Part shown: one piece after another, positions 37,738-45,948 of the stretch | Layout of the letters: each line of letters opens with the position of its first letter | How positions within the stretch are numbered: position 1 is the first letter of the stretch | Source: Gordonia aichiensis NBRC 108223 | GTDB taxonomy: Bacteria > Actinomycetota > Actinomycetes > Mycobacteriales > Mycobacteriaceae | Length of the DNA stretch: 64,000 nucleotides | Direction: 5' to 3' | Assembly: GCF_000332975.1 (NCBI RefSeq) | Contig: NZ_BANR01000006.1 | Location: forward strand, 1-64,000 | Program-made: the position numbers and the translations under genes | The notes under the pieces: model-generated | What the model was told of the DNA's origin: nothing | The model's input: only the letters and a program-made list of their open reading frames with translations | Databases searched by the model: none

Positions 37738-38331
37738 TTAGGCGGAGGCCGCCGCGGCGATCGCAGGCAACGACGATCCGATCAACGCCAGTAACTGTTC
37801 GCGACTGATCTCCGAGTCGGTGAGCCAGCCGATCGTGACCTCCTCAACGAACGCGATCCATCCGAATGTCGCAAGGCGTATCGCGGGGGTGACCTCCACC
37901 CCCAGCGCAGGCGCGTGATCGAGGATGCGCTCGGCCATCGCCGACCTCGTGCCGTCGATGACGGCGCGCATCGCCGGGTCGGTACTCGACGCCCCACGCA
38001 AGAACGCCGTGTACGCACTGCGATGTTCGCTGACGTAGTCGACGAATGCCGACAATGAGCTCGACAGAATGGCGAGCGGGTCGTCGAGGGACTCGTCGGG
38101 CGCCGTCAGCCGCAGCATCTCCTCGCCCTGCGCCTTCGCGATCGCCACGTGAAAGTCCTGCTTCGACGCGAAGTAGTGGAACAGCAGTGCGCGCGACACG
38201 CCCGCCACCTCCGCGATCGCATCGATCGACACCTCGTCGAGCGGCCGTTCGGACACCATCTGCAGCCCAAGCGCGATGAGTTGGTCGCGTCGAGCCTCCG
38301 GGCTCATCCTGGTGCGCTTCGCCTGAGTCAC
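37738..38331 (-). CDS. TetR-family transcriptional regulator
   Basis: This 197-residue protein has a TetR helix-turn-helix at ~15-60 (VSIDAIAEVAGVSRALLFHYFASKQDF) and an all-helical ligand domain. GTG 38331 is supported by the TAGACT-N6-GTG spacing. It is divergent from a flavin monooxygenase gene across 80 bp that contain two tandem palindromes, the classical arrangement for a TetR repressor of a catabolic or detoxifying oxygenase. The inducer is probably a substrate or product of that oxygenase (inference). Confidence 0.92.
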   Translation of the reverse strand: MTQAKRTRMSPEARRDQLIALGLQMVSERPLDEVSIDAIAEVAGVSRALLFHYFASKQDFHVAIAKAQGEEMLRLTAPDESLDDPLAILSSSLSAFVDYVSEHRSAYTAFLRGASSTDPAMRAVIDGTRSAMAERILDHAPALGVEVTPAIRLATFGWIAFVEEVTIGWLTDSEISREQLLALIGSSLPAIAAAASA

Positions 38332-38337
38332 ATCTCC

Positions 38338-38403
38338 AGTCTAGGTGAGTTATTGACTTAGATTCAATAGCCTATTGACTATTGTTCAATAGCCTCCTAA
38401 TGT
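38338..38403. promoter_or_regulatory. divergent tetR / monooxygenase promoters with two tandem operators
   Basis: Operators: TATTGA-N7-TCAATA at 38351-38369 and again at 38373-38391, both perfect and 22 bp apart (two helical turns). Rightward promoter: TTGACT (38375-38380), 17 bp, TAATGT (38398-38403), then 8 nt to ATG 38412. Leftward promoter: TTGAAT (38367-38362), 18 bp, TAGACT (38343-38338), then 6 nt to the tetR GTG. Operator 1 covers the tetR -35 and operator 2 the oxygenase -35, so dimers on each site would shut off both directions. Confidence 0.75.
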
Positions 38404-38411
38404 CGGTGAGC

Positions 38412-39953
38412 ATGACAACGCACAATGTTGAGGTCGCGATCGTCGGTGCCGGATTCTCCGGTCTCGGCGCAGCGATCAAGATGAGCCAGAATGGCTTCAC
38501 CGACTACGTCATCCTCGATCGTGGAGCTGACTTCGGCGGCACCTGGCGCGACAACACCTACCCCGGCGCAGCGTGCGACGTCGCGTCGAATCTCTACTCG
38601 TATTCGTTTGCACCCAACCCCGAGTGGTCGCGCTCGTACTCCCACCAACCGGAGATCCACCGTTACATCAACGACGTGGCCGACCGCTTCGGCGTCCGCG
38701 ACAAGGCCCGCTTCGGCGTCGAGGTGACCAGCGCGGTGTGGAACGAGACCGAGCAGCGATGGCTGATCGACACCGTGCCCGCGGGTACCGATCCCGCCAC
38801 GTCCGAGGCGACGACCTATCGTGCGCAGCAGCTCGTCGGAGCGGTCGGGCCGTTGTGCGAGCCGAACCTCCCCGACATCGACGGGATCGACTCGTTCGGT
38901 GGCACGATCATGCACTCGGCACGCTGGGACGACGAGGTCGACCTCGCAGGCAAGCGGGTAGCCGTGATCGGCACCGGGGCGTCGGCCATCCAGATCGTGC
39001 CCGAGGTGGCCAAGCGCGTCGCTCATCTCGACGTGTATCAGCGCACGGCACCGTGGATCGTTCCGCGCACCGAACGCCCGTACACCCCGGTCGAGCACTG
39101 GCTCTTCAAGCACGCCCCCATCGTGCAAAGCGCCAGCCGCGCAGGGGTTTACGCCTTCAACGAGTTCATCGCCTTCGGCCTGACGTACTCACGCACGGCG
39201 CTCAAGCCCGTGGAGCTCGTCGCGCGCGCAAACATCGCACGCGGAATTCGTGACCGGAAGCTGCGCGAGAAGGTCACCCCCCGCTTCCAGGTCGGTTGCA
39301 AGCGAATCCTGCGGTCCAACGCCTGGTACCCGGCACTCGACCGCTCCAACGTCGACCTCGTCACCGATCCCATCGCGCGCGTGACGCCGTCGGGCATCGT
39401 GACAGCCGACGGCACCGAACGCGAGATCGACGTGCTGATCGTCGCGACCGGCTTCCACGTCACCGATTCACCGGTGTTCGACCGCATCGTCGGCGTGGGC
39501 GGGCACTCACTTGCCCAGGCGTGGGAAACCAACGGCATGCAGGGGTACAAGGGATCGTTCGTCCACGGCTTCCCGAACATGATGTTGATGGTCGGGCCGT
39601 CGACAGGCCTCGGTCACACATCGATGGTGTACATGATCGAATCGCAATTGAACTACCTGGTCGACTACCTGAAAACCGTTCGTGCAGAGTCGATCACGCG
39701 CGCCGACGTCAGCGAGGAGGCACAACGCCGGTACAACACCGGCATTCAGCACGCACTGCGCGACAGCGTCTGGGTCAACGGCGGCTGCGCGTCCTGGTAT
39801 GCCGACGCCAACGGCAACATCACCACGTTGTGGCCGGGCTTCACGTTCAACTTCCGCAAGGAGACCCGTACCTTCGACGTCGCCGCCTACGATGTGACCC
39901 GCGAATCGACGCGCAGCAGCAGCGCCCCGGTGCCGGCAGAACTCGGCGCCTGA
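38412..39953 (+). CDS. flavin-containing Baeyer-Villiger-type monooxygenase
   Basis: The 513-residue FAD/NADPH oxygenase has FAD motif GAGFSGLGAAI (~12), DFGGTWRDNTYPGAACD, and the Baeyer-Villiger fingerprint FxGxxxHxxxW fully met by FGGTIMHSARW (~173). The second Rossmann site is GTGASA, and the ATGF motif is IVATGFHVTDSP. Such enzymes turn ketones into esters or lactones. ATG 38412 is chosen from the promoter spacing (TAATGT-N8); an ATG at 38400 is in frame but lies inside the -10. The SDR downstream could make or use the ketone/alcohol partner. Control is by the divergent TetR. The physiological substrate is unknown. Confidence 0.9.
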   Translation: MTTHNVEVAIVGAGFSGLGAAIKMSQNGFTDYVILDRGADFGGTWRDNTYPGAACDVASNLYSYSFAPNPEWSRSYSHQPEIHRYINDVADRFGVRDKARFGVEVTSAVWNETEQRWLIDTVPAGTDPATSEATTYRAQQLVGAVGPLCEPNLPDIDGIDSFGGTIMHSARWDDEVDLAGKRVAVIGTGASAIQIVPEVAKRVAHLDVYQRTAPWIVPRTERPYTPVEHWLFKHAPIVQSASRAGVYAFNEFIAFGLTYSRTALKPVELVARANIARGIRDRKLREKVTPRFQVGCKRILRSNAWYPALDRSNVDLVTDPIARVTPSGIVTADGTEREIDVLIVATGFHVTDSPVFDRIVGVGGHSLAQAWETNGMQGYKGSFVHGFPNMMLMVGPSTGLGHTSMVYMIESQLNYLVDYLKTVRAESITRADVSEEAQRRYNTGIQHALRDSVWVNGGCASWYADANGNITTLWPGFTFNFRKETRTFDVAAYDVTRESTRSSSAPVPAELGA

Positions 39954-40029
39954 CATCCGGTCTCATTCGCACCGCAGTTTTCTCGCACCAACCACTCAGC
40001 AACGCAACACCTCAACACAGGAGCACAGC

Positions 40030-40860
40030 ATGAAGAACTTCCGCGACAAGGTCGTCGTCGTCACCGGCGCGGGCTCGGGCATGGGCCGCGAGCTGGCGGT
40101 GAAACTGGGCCAGCAGGGAGCCAAGCTCGCCATCTCCGACGTCAACCCCGACGGTCTGGCCACAACGGAGAAGCTCGTCGCCGAGACGGGTGCGCCGGTA
40201 CACGCGCAGATCCTCAACGTCGCCGAGCGTGAGGCGGTTCTCGATTACGCCGACACCGTGATGGCCCACTACGGCAAGGTCAATGTCGTGTTCAACAATG
40301 CGGGCATCGCGCACCACGGCGAAGTGGAGCGCACCGAGTTCAAGGACATCGAGCGTGTGATGGACGTCGACTTCTGGGGCGTGGTCAACGGAACCAAGGC
40401 GTTCCTGCCGCACATCATCGCCTCGGGCGACGGCCACATCGTCAACACGTCGTCGCTGTTCGGCCTGCTGTCGGAGCCCGGTCAGGCCGCGTACAACTCG
40501 GCGAAGTTCGCCGTCCGTGGCTTCACCGAAGCACTCAACCAGGAGATGCTCATCGCCAAGCATCCCGTCCGGGTCACGTGCGTGCATCCCGGCGGCATCA
40601 AAACCGCGATCGCGCGTAATGCGACCGTCGCCGAGGACTACAACCAGGCGAACTTCGCCCAGTTCTTCGACAAGTACCTCGCGCGCACGTCCGCGGCGTC
40701 GGCGGCCGACACGATCATCAAGGGCGTGAAGAAGAACAAGGCGCGCGTGCTGATCGGCGCCGACGCCATCGTGCTCGACATCTGGGTGCGACTCGTGGCG
40801 TCGAAGTACCAGTCGGTCGTTGCGAGCGTCACCAAGCGCGTCACGACCTCGTTCCGCTGA
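40030..40860 (+). CDS. short-chain dehydrogenase/reductase
   Basis: The 276-residue SDR has cofactor motif TGAGSGMG, NNAG at ~90, and catalytic Ser-Ser and YNSAK (~155), all in classical order. The C-terminal ~30 residues include a membrane-associating type segment (VRLVASKYQSVVASVTKRV). It follows the monooxygenase by 76 nt on the same strand and has AGGAG before ATG 40030, so it is likely in the same TetR-controlled operon. It may oxidise an alcohol to the ketone used by the oxygenase (inference). Confidence 0.9.
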   Translation: MKNFRDKVVVVTGAGSGMGRELAVKLGQQGAKLAISDVNPDGLATTEKLVAETGAPVHAQILNVAEREAVLDYADTVMAHYGKVNVVFNNAGIAHHGEVERTEFKDIERVMDVDFWGVVNGTKAFLPHIIASGDGHIVNTSSLFGLLSEPGQAAYNSAKFAVRGFTEALNQEMLIAKHPVRVTCVHPGGIKTAIARNATVAEDYNQANFAQFFDKYLARTSAASAADTIIKGVKKNKARVLIGADAIVLDIWVRLVASKYQSVVASVTKRVTTSFR

Positions 40861-40869
40861 TTCCCATCA

Positions 40870-41865
40870 CTACAGGCCGTGCTCGCCGAGCCATCCGACC
40901 GCCAGGTCGTGTGGCTCGGCGCCCGCGTCTGCGCGGCGCGCGAGTTCGGCCAGATCGGCCGTGGTGATCTCGCCCGCCACGCGGTTGATCTGCTTGACCT
41001 CGCTGCGGGTCAGTGCCGCGGTGCGGAACACCGGGACGAGATTCTGCGCGCGCGGACCGTTCGCGCCGGCCGGGATCTCGTCGCCCGCGCCTGAGTCGCC
41101 GAGGGCTCGGGGCGCGACCGAGTCGCTCGTGGTAGCCGTCGATGTCGGCGCGGGGACTCGCAACGCCTGGACGTGAGGCGCGGTCGGATCGACAGCGACC
41201 GCGGCGTCGAGTGCCGTCAGCACTCCCAGCGCCTGTCCCGAACCGACCCGTTCGATCAGCTCACCGGGTGAGCCGACGGACTCCACCGGGCCGAAACGGC
41301 ACCCCTGTGCGGCGAATGCGGCCATGTCGGCAGGCTGCGCGCGTCCGACGACCGCGACCGGCAGTCCCTCGGGCAGCCGTCCACACTCCGCCAGATCGGT
41401 GACGTTGCTCGACTGCGCCAACGATGTCGCGACGAACACCTGGGGCGTTGCACTGACCGGTGTCGAATCTCCGACAGAAACCCCTTGGGGCAGAGATCGA
41501 TTCAGTTCCTCGTAGACCTCGTCCGACCCCGTGACCGTTATGTGCGGCGCCAGCGAGGTGAGCAACTCACCACTGAACGCGGGAAACAGGTCGACCCGCG
41601 CGCGATCCATCTCGCCGAGCTGCGTCGCGTCGTCGCCTCGACGCAGCTCGGCCGCGACGGGCGCGCCCACGTCTCGCAGTGCGCCCGCGTAGATCTCAGC
41701 CATGATGCGCACGGCCTGGTCATCGCCCGCTCCGACGTGCAACAGTCGTGCCGACGGCCCGGCGTCGTGCGACGAATCCGAGCACGCCGCGATCGTGCCG
41801 GTGATGACCAGCATGATTGCAGCGATGACAGCGGTGGACCACACACGATTCCGCACGGCTCTCAC
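40870..41865 (-). CDS. osmoprotectant-type (OpuAC/ProX-like) binding lipoprotein
   Basis: This 331-residue predicted lipoprotein has a signal peptide of about 27 residues ending in the lipobox ITGTIAACS. The mature part resembles substrate-binding proteins for glycine betaine/choline type ABC importers: an IMAEIYAGALRDVGAPV helix, then DLFPAFSGELL and FVATSLAQSSNV. No permease or ATPase is adjacent, so it is an orphan here. GTG 41865 gives a normal signal peptide. Upstream in-frame starts would overlap the divergent corA gene. It converges on the SDR gene with 9 nt between stops. Ligand specificity is unknown. Confidence 0.7.
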   Translation of the reverse strand: MRAVRNRVWSTAVIAAIMLVITGTIAACSDSSHDAGPSARLLHVGAGDDQAVRIMAEIYAGALRDVGAPVAAELRRGDDATQLGEMDRARVDLFPAFSGELLTSLAPHITVTGSDEVYEELNRSLPQGVSVGDSTPVSATPQVFVATSLAQSSNVTDLAECGRLPEGLPVAVVGRAQPADMAAFAAQGCRFGPVESVGSPGELIERVGSGQALGVLTALDAAVAVDPTAPHVQALRVPAPTSTATTSDSVAPRALGDSGAGDEIPAGANGPRAQNLVPVFRTAALTRSEVKQINRVAGEITTADLAELARRADAGAEPHDLAVGWLGEHGL

Positions 41866-41889
41866 GGTATAACGCCGCTTTCTCGCGGG

Positions 41890-41895
41890 TAGCAT
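41890..41895 (+). promoter_or_regulatory. -10 box of leaderless corA transcript
   Basis: TAGCAT, 7 nt, then GTG 41903. The whole divergent gap to the lipoprotein gene is only 37 nt. Confidence 0.45.
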
Positions 41896-41902
41896 CCACC
41901 TC

Positions 41903-42979
41903 GTGCCCATGCCCAACCTCCGCCCCGGGGCGCGGAACGCCCGTGGGGCGCGTCCGCTCCCCCGCATTCCGGTCCCCGTTGCGCGGGCAGTCGTCGACTG
42001 CGCGGTCTATGTCGACGGCGTCCGCCAACCGGGGCGCACCACCTATGCCGACGCCTTCGCACAGGTACGCGAGAGCGGCGAGGGCTTTGTGTGGCTGGGT
42101 CTCGTCGCTCCCGACGACGAGCAGATGACCGGCGTCGGCGAGGTCTTCGGTCTGCACGAGCTCGTCGTCGAGGACGCCGTGCACGCCCACCAGCGACCGA
42201 AGCTCGAGATCTACGACGACATGCAGTTCCTGGTGCTGCGGACGGTCAAGTACGTCGAGCACGAATCGATGGAGAAGGCCAGCGAGGTGGTCGAGACCGG
42301 CGAGATCATGGTGTTCGCCGGCCGGGACTTCGTCATCACCGTCCGCCACGGCGACCACACCCACCTGCACAATCTGCGCCGACGACTCGAGGCTCGTCCC
42401 GAACGCCTCGCCCTCGGACCCACCGCTGTACTGCACGCGATCGCCGACAAGGTCGTCGACTCCTACCTCGCCGTCTCCGAGCGGATGGAAGACGACGTGG
42501 TGTCCATCGAGAGCAGCGTGTTCTCCCGACAGCAGCGCTGGCTCAACATCGAACCGGTCTATCTGCTCCGTCGCGAGGTTCTGGAGCTGCGCCGTGCGGT
42601 CACGCCGCTGGCCGGTCCGCTGTCTCGACTCGCGTCGGACAACACATTGGTGCCCAAGGAGATTCGACGACAGTTCCGCGATGTCTCCGACCACCTGAGC
42701 ACCGTGATCGAGCACGTCGTCGAATACGACGAAGTGCTCAGTTCATTGCTCGACGCGGCCGCGACGAAGGTCAGTATTCAGCAGAACAGCGACATGCGAA
42801 AGATTTCGGCGTGGGTGGCGATCGCCGCCGTGCCGACGATGGTCGCCGGCCTGTACGGGATGAACTTCGACATCCTCCCCGGCATGCACGACCGGCAGGG
42901 CTTCGGCATCCTCTGTGTGGTCATGCTCATCATCTGCGGTGGGCTGTGGGCGACGTTCAGGCGAAGTCACTGGCTGTGA
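41903..42979 (+). CDS. corA: CorA-family magnesium/divalent cation channel
   Basis: The 358-residue CorA protein has a large cytosolic alpha/beta domain (~25-285) with the long helix containing YLAVSERMEDDVVSIES, and two C-terminal membrane helices. The pore signature AGLYGMNF follows helix 1 (~315), and the chain ends in a basic tail FRRSHWL. It mediates Mg2+ uptake. GTG 41903 is supported by the TAGCAT-N7 spacing; an ATG two codons later is possible. In M. tuberculosis corA sits beside sugC; here about 3.8 kb separates them. Confidence 0.93.
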   Translation: MPMPNLRPGARNARGARPLPRIPVPVARAVVDCAVYVDGVRQPGRTTYADAFAQVRESGEGFVWLGLVAPDDEQMTGVGEVFGLHELVVEDAVHAHQRPKLEIYDDMQFLVLRTVKYVEHESMEKASEVVETGEIMVFAGRDFVITVRHGDHTHLHNLRRRLEARPERLALGPTAVLHAIADKVVDSYLAVSERMEDDVVSIESSVFSRQQRWLNIEPVYLLRREVLELRRAVTPLAGPLSRLASDNTLVPKEIRRQFRDVSDHLSTVIEHVVEYDEVLSSLLDAAATKVSIQQNSDMRKISAWVAIAAVPTMVAGLYGMNFDILPGMHDRQGFGILCVVMLIICGGLWATFRRSHWL

Positions 42980-43011
42980 GCGCGCCACCCGAGGTGTGCG
43001 AGGCTGCGCCG

Positions 43012-43587
43012 TCACATCGTGGCGGGCGACCGGGACGCGTCGGCGATGTCGATGCCTGCCTCGGCCCACGCGTCACGCAGGGCGTCGGCTCCCTTGAGTC
43101 GCACCCACGCGGCCTCGTTGGCCGTGATCGGGATCGCGCGCAGGAATCGCACCGGATCCATCGGCTCGGGCAGCGCAACCTCGCCGAGCTCGTCTGTGGC
43201 GGTGACGAGCGCGGTGAACGGAGCCCCATCCCATAGCGGCTCGCCGAGATCAACCAACGCGTCGGGGGCCAAGACCAGTCCCTCGACCGCCGGAGCTGCG
43301 GCAACCGTGGCCAGCCGACGGTGCAGGCCGGGCATCGGGGCGCCCGCCTTCATCCGCACCACGAGCTCGACGCGGGGACCGCGCACCGGGTCGGGAGCCA
43401 GATCGCCGGGGTCGGCCATCGGATGGCGCGCACATCCGAGCGTCACGAACACCACGCCGTCGTCGAGCACAAACCGTTCGACATCGATGGGCTCGACGCC
43501 CAGGAAGGTCACCGACGCCCGTTGCGGCTCGACACCGAGGTGTGAGACGACGAAATCGTGCACGGTGGCGGTGACAGAAGGACTCAC
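43012..43587 (-). CDS. suppressor-of-fused (SUFU)-like domain protein
   Basis: The 191-residue soluble protein has the pattern of bacterial SUFU-like proteins: FVTLGCARHPM in the first half, PRVELVVRM after it, then a PDALVDLGEPLWDGAPFTALV segment and a final region with FLRAIPITANEAAW. In bacteria this domain often serves as an immunity or interaction module, but no toxin gene is seen here. GTG 43587 is chosen because TACCGT (43601-43596) lies 8 nt upstream; an in-frame TTG starts 9 nt earlier. Assignment by eye, moderate. Confidence 0.6.
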   Translation of the reverse strand: MSPSVTATVHDFVVSHLGVEPQRASVTFLGVEPIDVERFVLDDGVVFVTLGCARHPMADPGDLAPDPVRGPRVELVVRMKAGAPMPGLHRRLATVAAAPAVEGLVLAPDALVDLGEPLWDGAPFTALVTATDELGEVALPEPMDPVRFLRAIPITANEAAWVRLKGADALRDAWAEAGIDIADASRSPATM

Positions 43588-43595
43588 GGCACTCA

Positions 43596-43601
43596 ACGGT
43601 A
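43596..43601 (-). promoter_or_regulatory. -10 box of leaderless SUFU-like gene
   Basis: TACCGT on the minus strand, 8 nt before GTG 43587. Confidence 0.35.
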
Positions 43602-43611
43602 GCCGCGCGGT

Positions 43612-43899
43612 TCAGGGACGCGGAAGCCGACGGTGCAGTGGATTGGTGGTGACCGGCGTCGACCGTCGGGCCGAGCCCGGTACCGACGACACCACGGCAG
43701 GCCTGTCCGCGGTGGCCGCCGTGGCGTCGTGCACCCGCATCGCGTCGCTGTCTCCGACGCCGAGCCTGGCAGCTGTCACTATCCGTCGGGCGCGCTGCGC
43801 GCACCTCGGACAGGTGATGTCGTCGGGCACGGCGGTCATCGAGTGCACCTGTTCGACGTCATCGCATGCCTGCGAGCACCGGAAGACGTAGGTTGGCAT
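43612..43899 (-). CDS. fmdB: FmdB-type zinc-ribbon protein
   Basis: The 95-residue protein begins MPTYVFRCSQACDDVEQVHSM, with the typical FmdB/CxxC_CxxC_SSSS start, and has a second pair CPRC about 20 residues later, forming a small zinc ribbon. A long Ser/Thr/Ala/Arg-rich disordered tail follows. FmdB proteins were first described as regulators of formamidase, and this gene is divergent from the formamidase gene. ATG 43899 is fixed by both the conserved start and the TATGGT-N7-ATG spacing. Confidence 0.85.
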   Translation of the reverse strand: MPTYVFRCSQACDDVEQVHSMTAVPDDITCPRCAQRARRIVTAARLGVGDSDAMRVHDATAATADRPAVVSSVPGSARRSTPVTTNPLHRRLPRP

Positions 43900-43906
43900 G
43901 TGCACG

Positions 43907-43912
43907 ACCATA
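43907..43912 (-). promoter_or_regulatory. -10 box of leaderless fmdB transcript
   Basis: TATGGT (minus strand), 7 nt before ATG 43899, within the 77-nt divergent gap with fmdA. Confidence 0.48.
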
Positions 43913-43976
43913 GCGCGACCTCCGCGTCGCGGAACCTCGAAATGCACTGCACCCCTCGCGCCACCAGGAGGCCGTC

Positions 43977-45230
43977 ATGCCGGAGTTGCTGTTCCCACTG
44001 GACTCGTCGAAGCCGTTCACGTCCCAGCAGATCATCGGGCACAACCGGTGGCATCCCGACATTCCGGCCGCGGTCACGGTGAAGCCGGGCGACAGCTTTC
44101 GCGCGCACTGCCGTGAGTGGTTCGACGGTGCGATCCACAACGACGACTCGGCCGAGGACATTCTCAACGCCCCGCTGAACAATGTGCACACGTTGTCGGG
44201 TCCGTTCGCCATCGAAGGCGCAGAGCCGGGTGACCTGCTGATCGTCGACATCCTCGACGTCGGGCCGATCCCGCAGGAGGATTCGGGTCCCCTCGCCGGA
44301 CAGGGCTGGGGCTACACCGGCATCTTCGCCAAGCTCAACGGCGGCGGATTCCTCACCGAACAGTTTCCCGACGCCTACAAGGCGGTCTGGGATTTCGCCG
44401 GGCAGAGCGCCACGAGTCGCCATGTGCCGCATGTGAAGTACACCGGCATCGTGCATCCGGGGCTGATGGGTACCGCGCCGAGTCCGCAGCTGCTCGCTGC
44501 GTGGAACGCTCGTGAAGGCGCACTGATCGCCACCGATCCCGACCGCGTGCCGCCGTTGGCACTTCCGCCCGAGCCCGACGGCGCCATCCTCGGCTCGCTG
44601 GCCGGCGCCGAGTTCGACCGCGTCGCCGCAGAGGGGGCACGGACCGCACCTCCGCGCGAGAACGGCGGAAATCAGGACATCAAGAATCTCACCAAGGGAA
44701 CCCGCGTCTTTTATCCCGTGTTCGTACCGGGAGCCAATCTCTCCTTCGGCGATCTCCACTTCTCGCAGGGCGATGGCGAGATCACCTTCTGCGGCGCCAT
44801 CGAGATGGGTGGCTTCATCGATCTGCACGTCGACCTCATCAAGGGCGGTATGGAGACCTACGGCGTCAGTGAGAACGCAATCTTCATGCCGGGCAACACC
44901 GATCCGCAGTACTCGGAGTGGATCGCCTTCTCCGGCACGTCTGTGACCCTCGACGGCGAGCAGCGCTATCTCGACTCGGATCTGGCCTACCAGCGGGCAT
45001 GCCTGCACGCGATCGAGTATCTGACGAAGTTCGGCTACAGCCCCGAGCAGGCTTACCTGCTGCTCGGTTCCGCGCCGATCGAGGGGAGACTGTCGGGCGT
45101 CGTCGACATCCCCAATTCCTGTGCCACGGTGTACATTCCGACTGCGATTTTCGACTTCCCGGTGGCTCCCTCGAAGGACGGGCCGGTGCGGATCGACCCG
45201 GGCATCGGCGCGCCGCACGCGAGTTTCTGA
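43977..45230 (+). CDS. fmdA: formamidase / acetamidase
   Basis: The 417-residue FmdA/AmdA family amidase hydrolyses formamide or short aliphatic amides to ammonia and the acid. Characteristic segments are GHNRWHPDIPA near the N-terminus, CREWFDGAIHNDDSAEDI, VHTLSGPFAIEGAEPGDLL, a GQGWGYTGIFAK loop and EMGGFIDLHVDL. The length matches the family closely. AGGAGG precedes ATG 43977. Divergent fmdB is the usual partner. A role in nitrogen acquisition is likely. Confidence 0.93.
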   Translation: MPELLFPLDSSKPFTSQQIIGHNRWHPDIPAAVTVKPGDSFRAHCREWFDGAIHNDDSAEDILNAPLNNVHTLSGPFAIEGAEPGDLLIVDILDVGPIPQEDSGPLAGQGWGYTGIFAKLNGGGFLTEQFPDAYKAVWDFAGQSATSRHVPHVKYTGIVHPGLMGTAPSPQLLAAWNAREGALIATDPDRVPPLALPPEPDGAILGSLAGAEFDRVAAEGARTAPPRENGGNQDIKNLTKGTRVFYPVFVPGANLSFGDLHFSQGDGEITFCGAIEMGGFIDLHVDLIKGGMETYGVSENAIFMPGNTDPQYSEWIAFSGTSVTLDGEQRYLDSDLAYQRACLHAIEYLTKFGYSPEQAYLLLGSAPIEGRLSGVVDIPNSCATVYIPTAIFDFPVAPSKDGPVRIDPGIGAPHASF

Positions 45231-45248
45231 ACGCAGGGAGGCGGCGCC

Positions 45249-45254
45249 TACGCT
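45249..45254 (+). promoter_or_regulatory. -10 box of leaderless phosphoesterase transcript
   Basis: TACGCT, 7 nt, then ATG 45262, just after the fmdA stop. Confidence 0.4.
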
Positions 45255-45261
45255 TGGGCCC

Positions 45262-45948
45262 ATGGTGAGTGTGCTCGCGGTGGCCGACGAGGTGGTCGAC
45301 TCGCTGACGTTCGGCGTGGGCATTGAGGGCAAGCCCGACCTCATCCTGGGCGCGGGCGATTTGCCGTTCGACTACCTCGATGCGCTGGTCTCGCTGTACG
45401 ACGCTCCGTGCGTCTACGTGCCCGGTAACCACGACCCCGATCTGTCGGGCTACCGCCACTCCAGAACGGGGTGGACGCGGGCGGGGCTACCCGCGCGCGA
45501 TCCCGGCCCACTCGGAGCCCTCAACGCCGACGGACGCACGGTCGAGGCCGCCGGATTGCGCATCAGCGGCCTGGGAGGCTCGATCCGGTACAGCAACGGA
45601 CCCAATCAGTACACCGAGCGCCAACAACGTCTGCGCAGCTGGCGGTTACGTCTCGGTGTGCACCTGTCGCGGCATCGACCCGACATCGTTCTCACCCACA
45701 GCCCCGCGCGCGGTGTCGGGGACGGCGCGGACGGTCCGCATCGTGGATTCGAGTGCCTCCACGGACTCGTGCACGATCTCCACCCGGCACTGCTCGTCCA
45801 CGGCCACGTACACCCTTTCGGCGCCCATCCGACCGATAAACTCGTCGGCGACGACACCGTCTCGATGAACGTTGTGGGCTACTGTCAGTTCGACATCACT
45901 CCCGGAGGCCGCGACTTCACGATCATGAGGCGACGATATGGCGCGTGA
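45262..45948 (+). CDS. calcineurin-like metallophosphoesterase
   Basis: The 228-residue phosphoesterase shows motifs II-V of the family: GAGDL, VPGNHDPDL, LTHSPARG and HGHVHPFG. Motif I (DxH) is not obvious; the N-terminus reads VADEVVDS, so the metal site may be atypical. The first strand position fits ATG 45262, and the -10 spacing supports it. Its end overlaps the next gene by 11 nt, so the two are translationally coupled. Substrate unknown. Confidence 0.82.
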   Translation: MVSVLAVADEVVDSLTFGVGIEGKPDLILGAGDLPFDYLDALVSLYDAPCVYVPGNHDPDLSGYRHSRTGWTRAGLPARDPGPLGALNADGRTVEAAGLRISGLGGSIRYSNGPNQYTERQQRLRSWRLRLGVHLSRHRPDIVLTHSPARGVGDGADGPHRGFECLHGLVHDLHPALLVHGHVHPFGAHPTDKLVGDDTVSMNVVGYCQFDITPGGRDFTIMRRRYGA

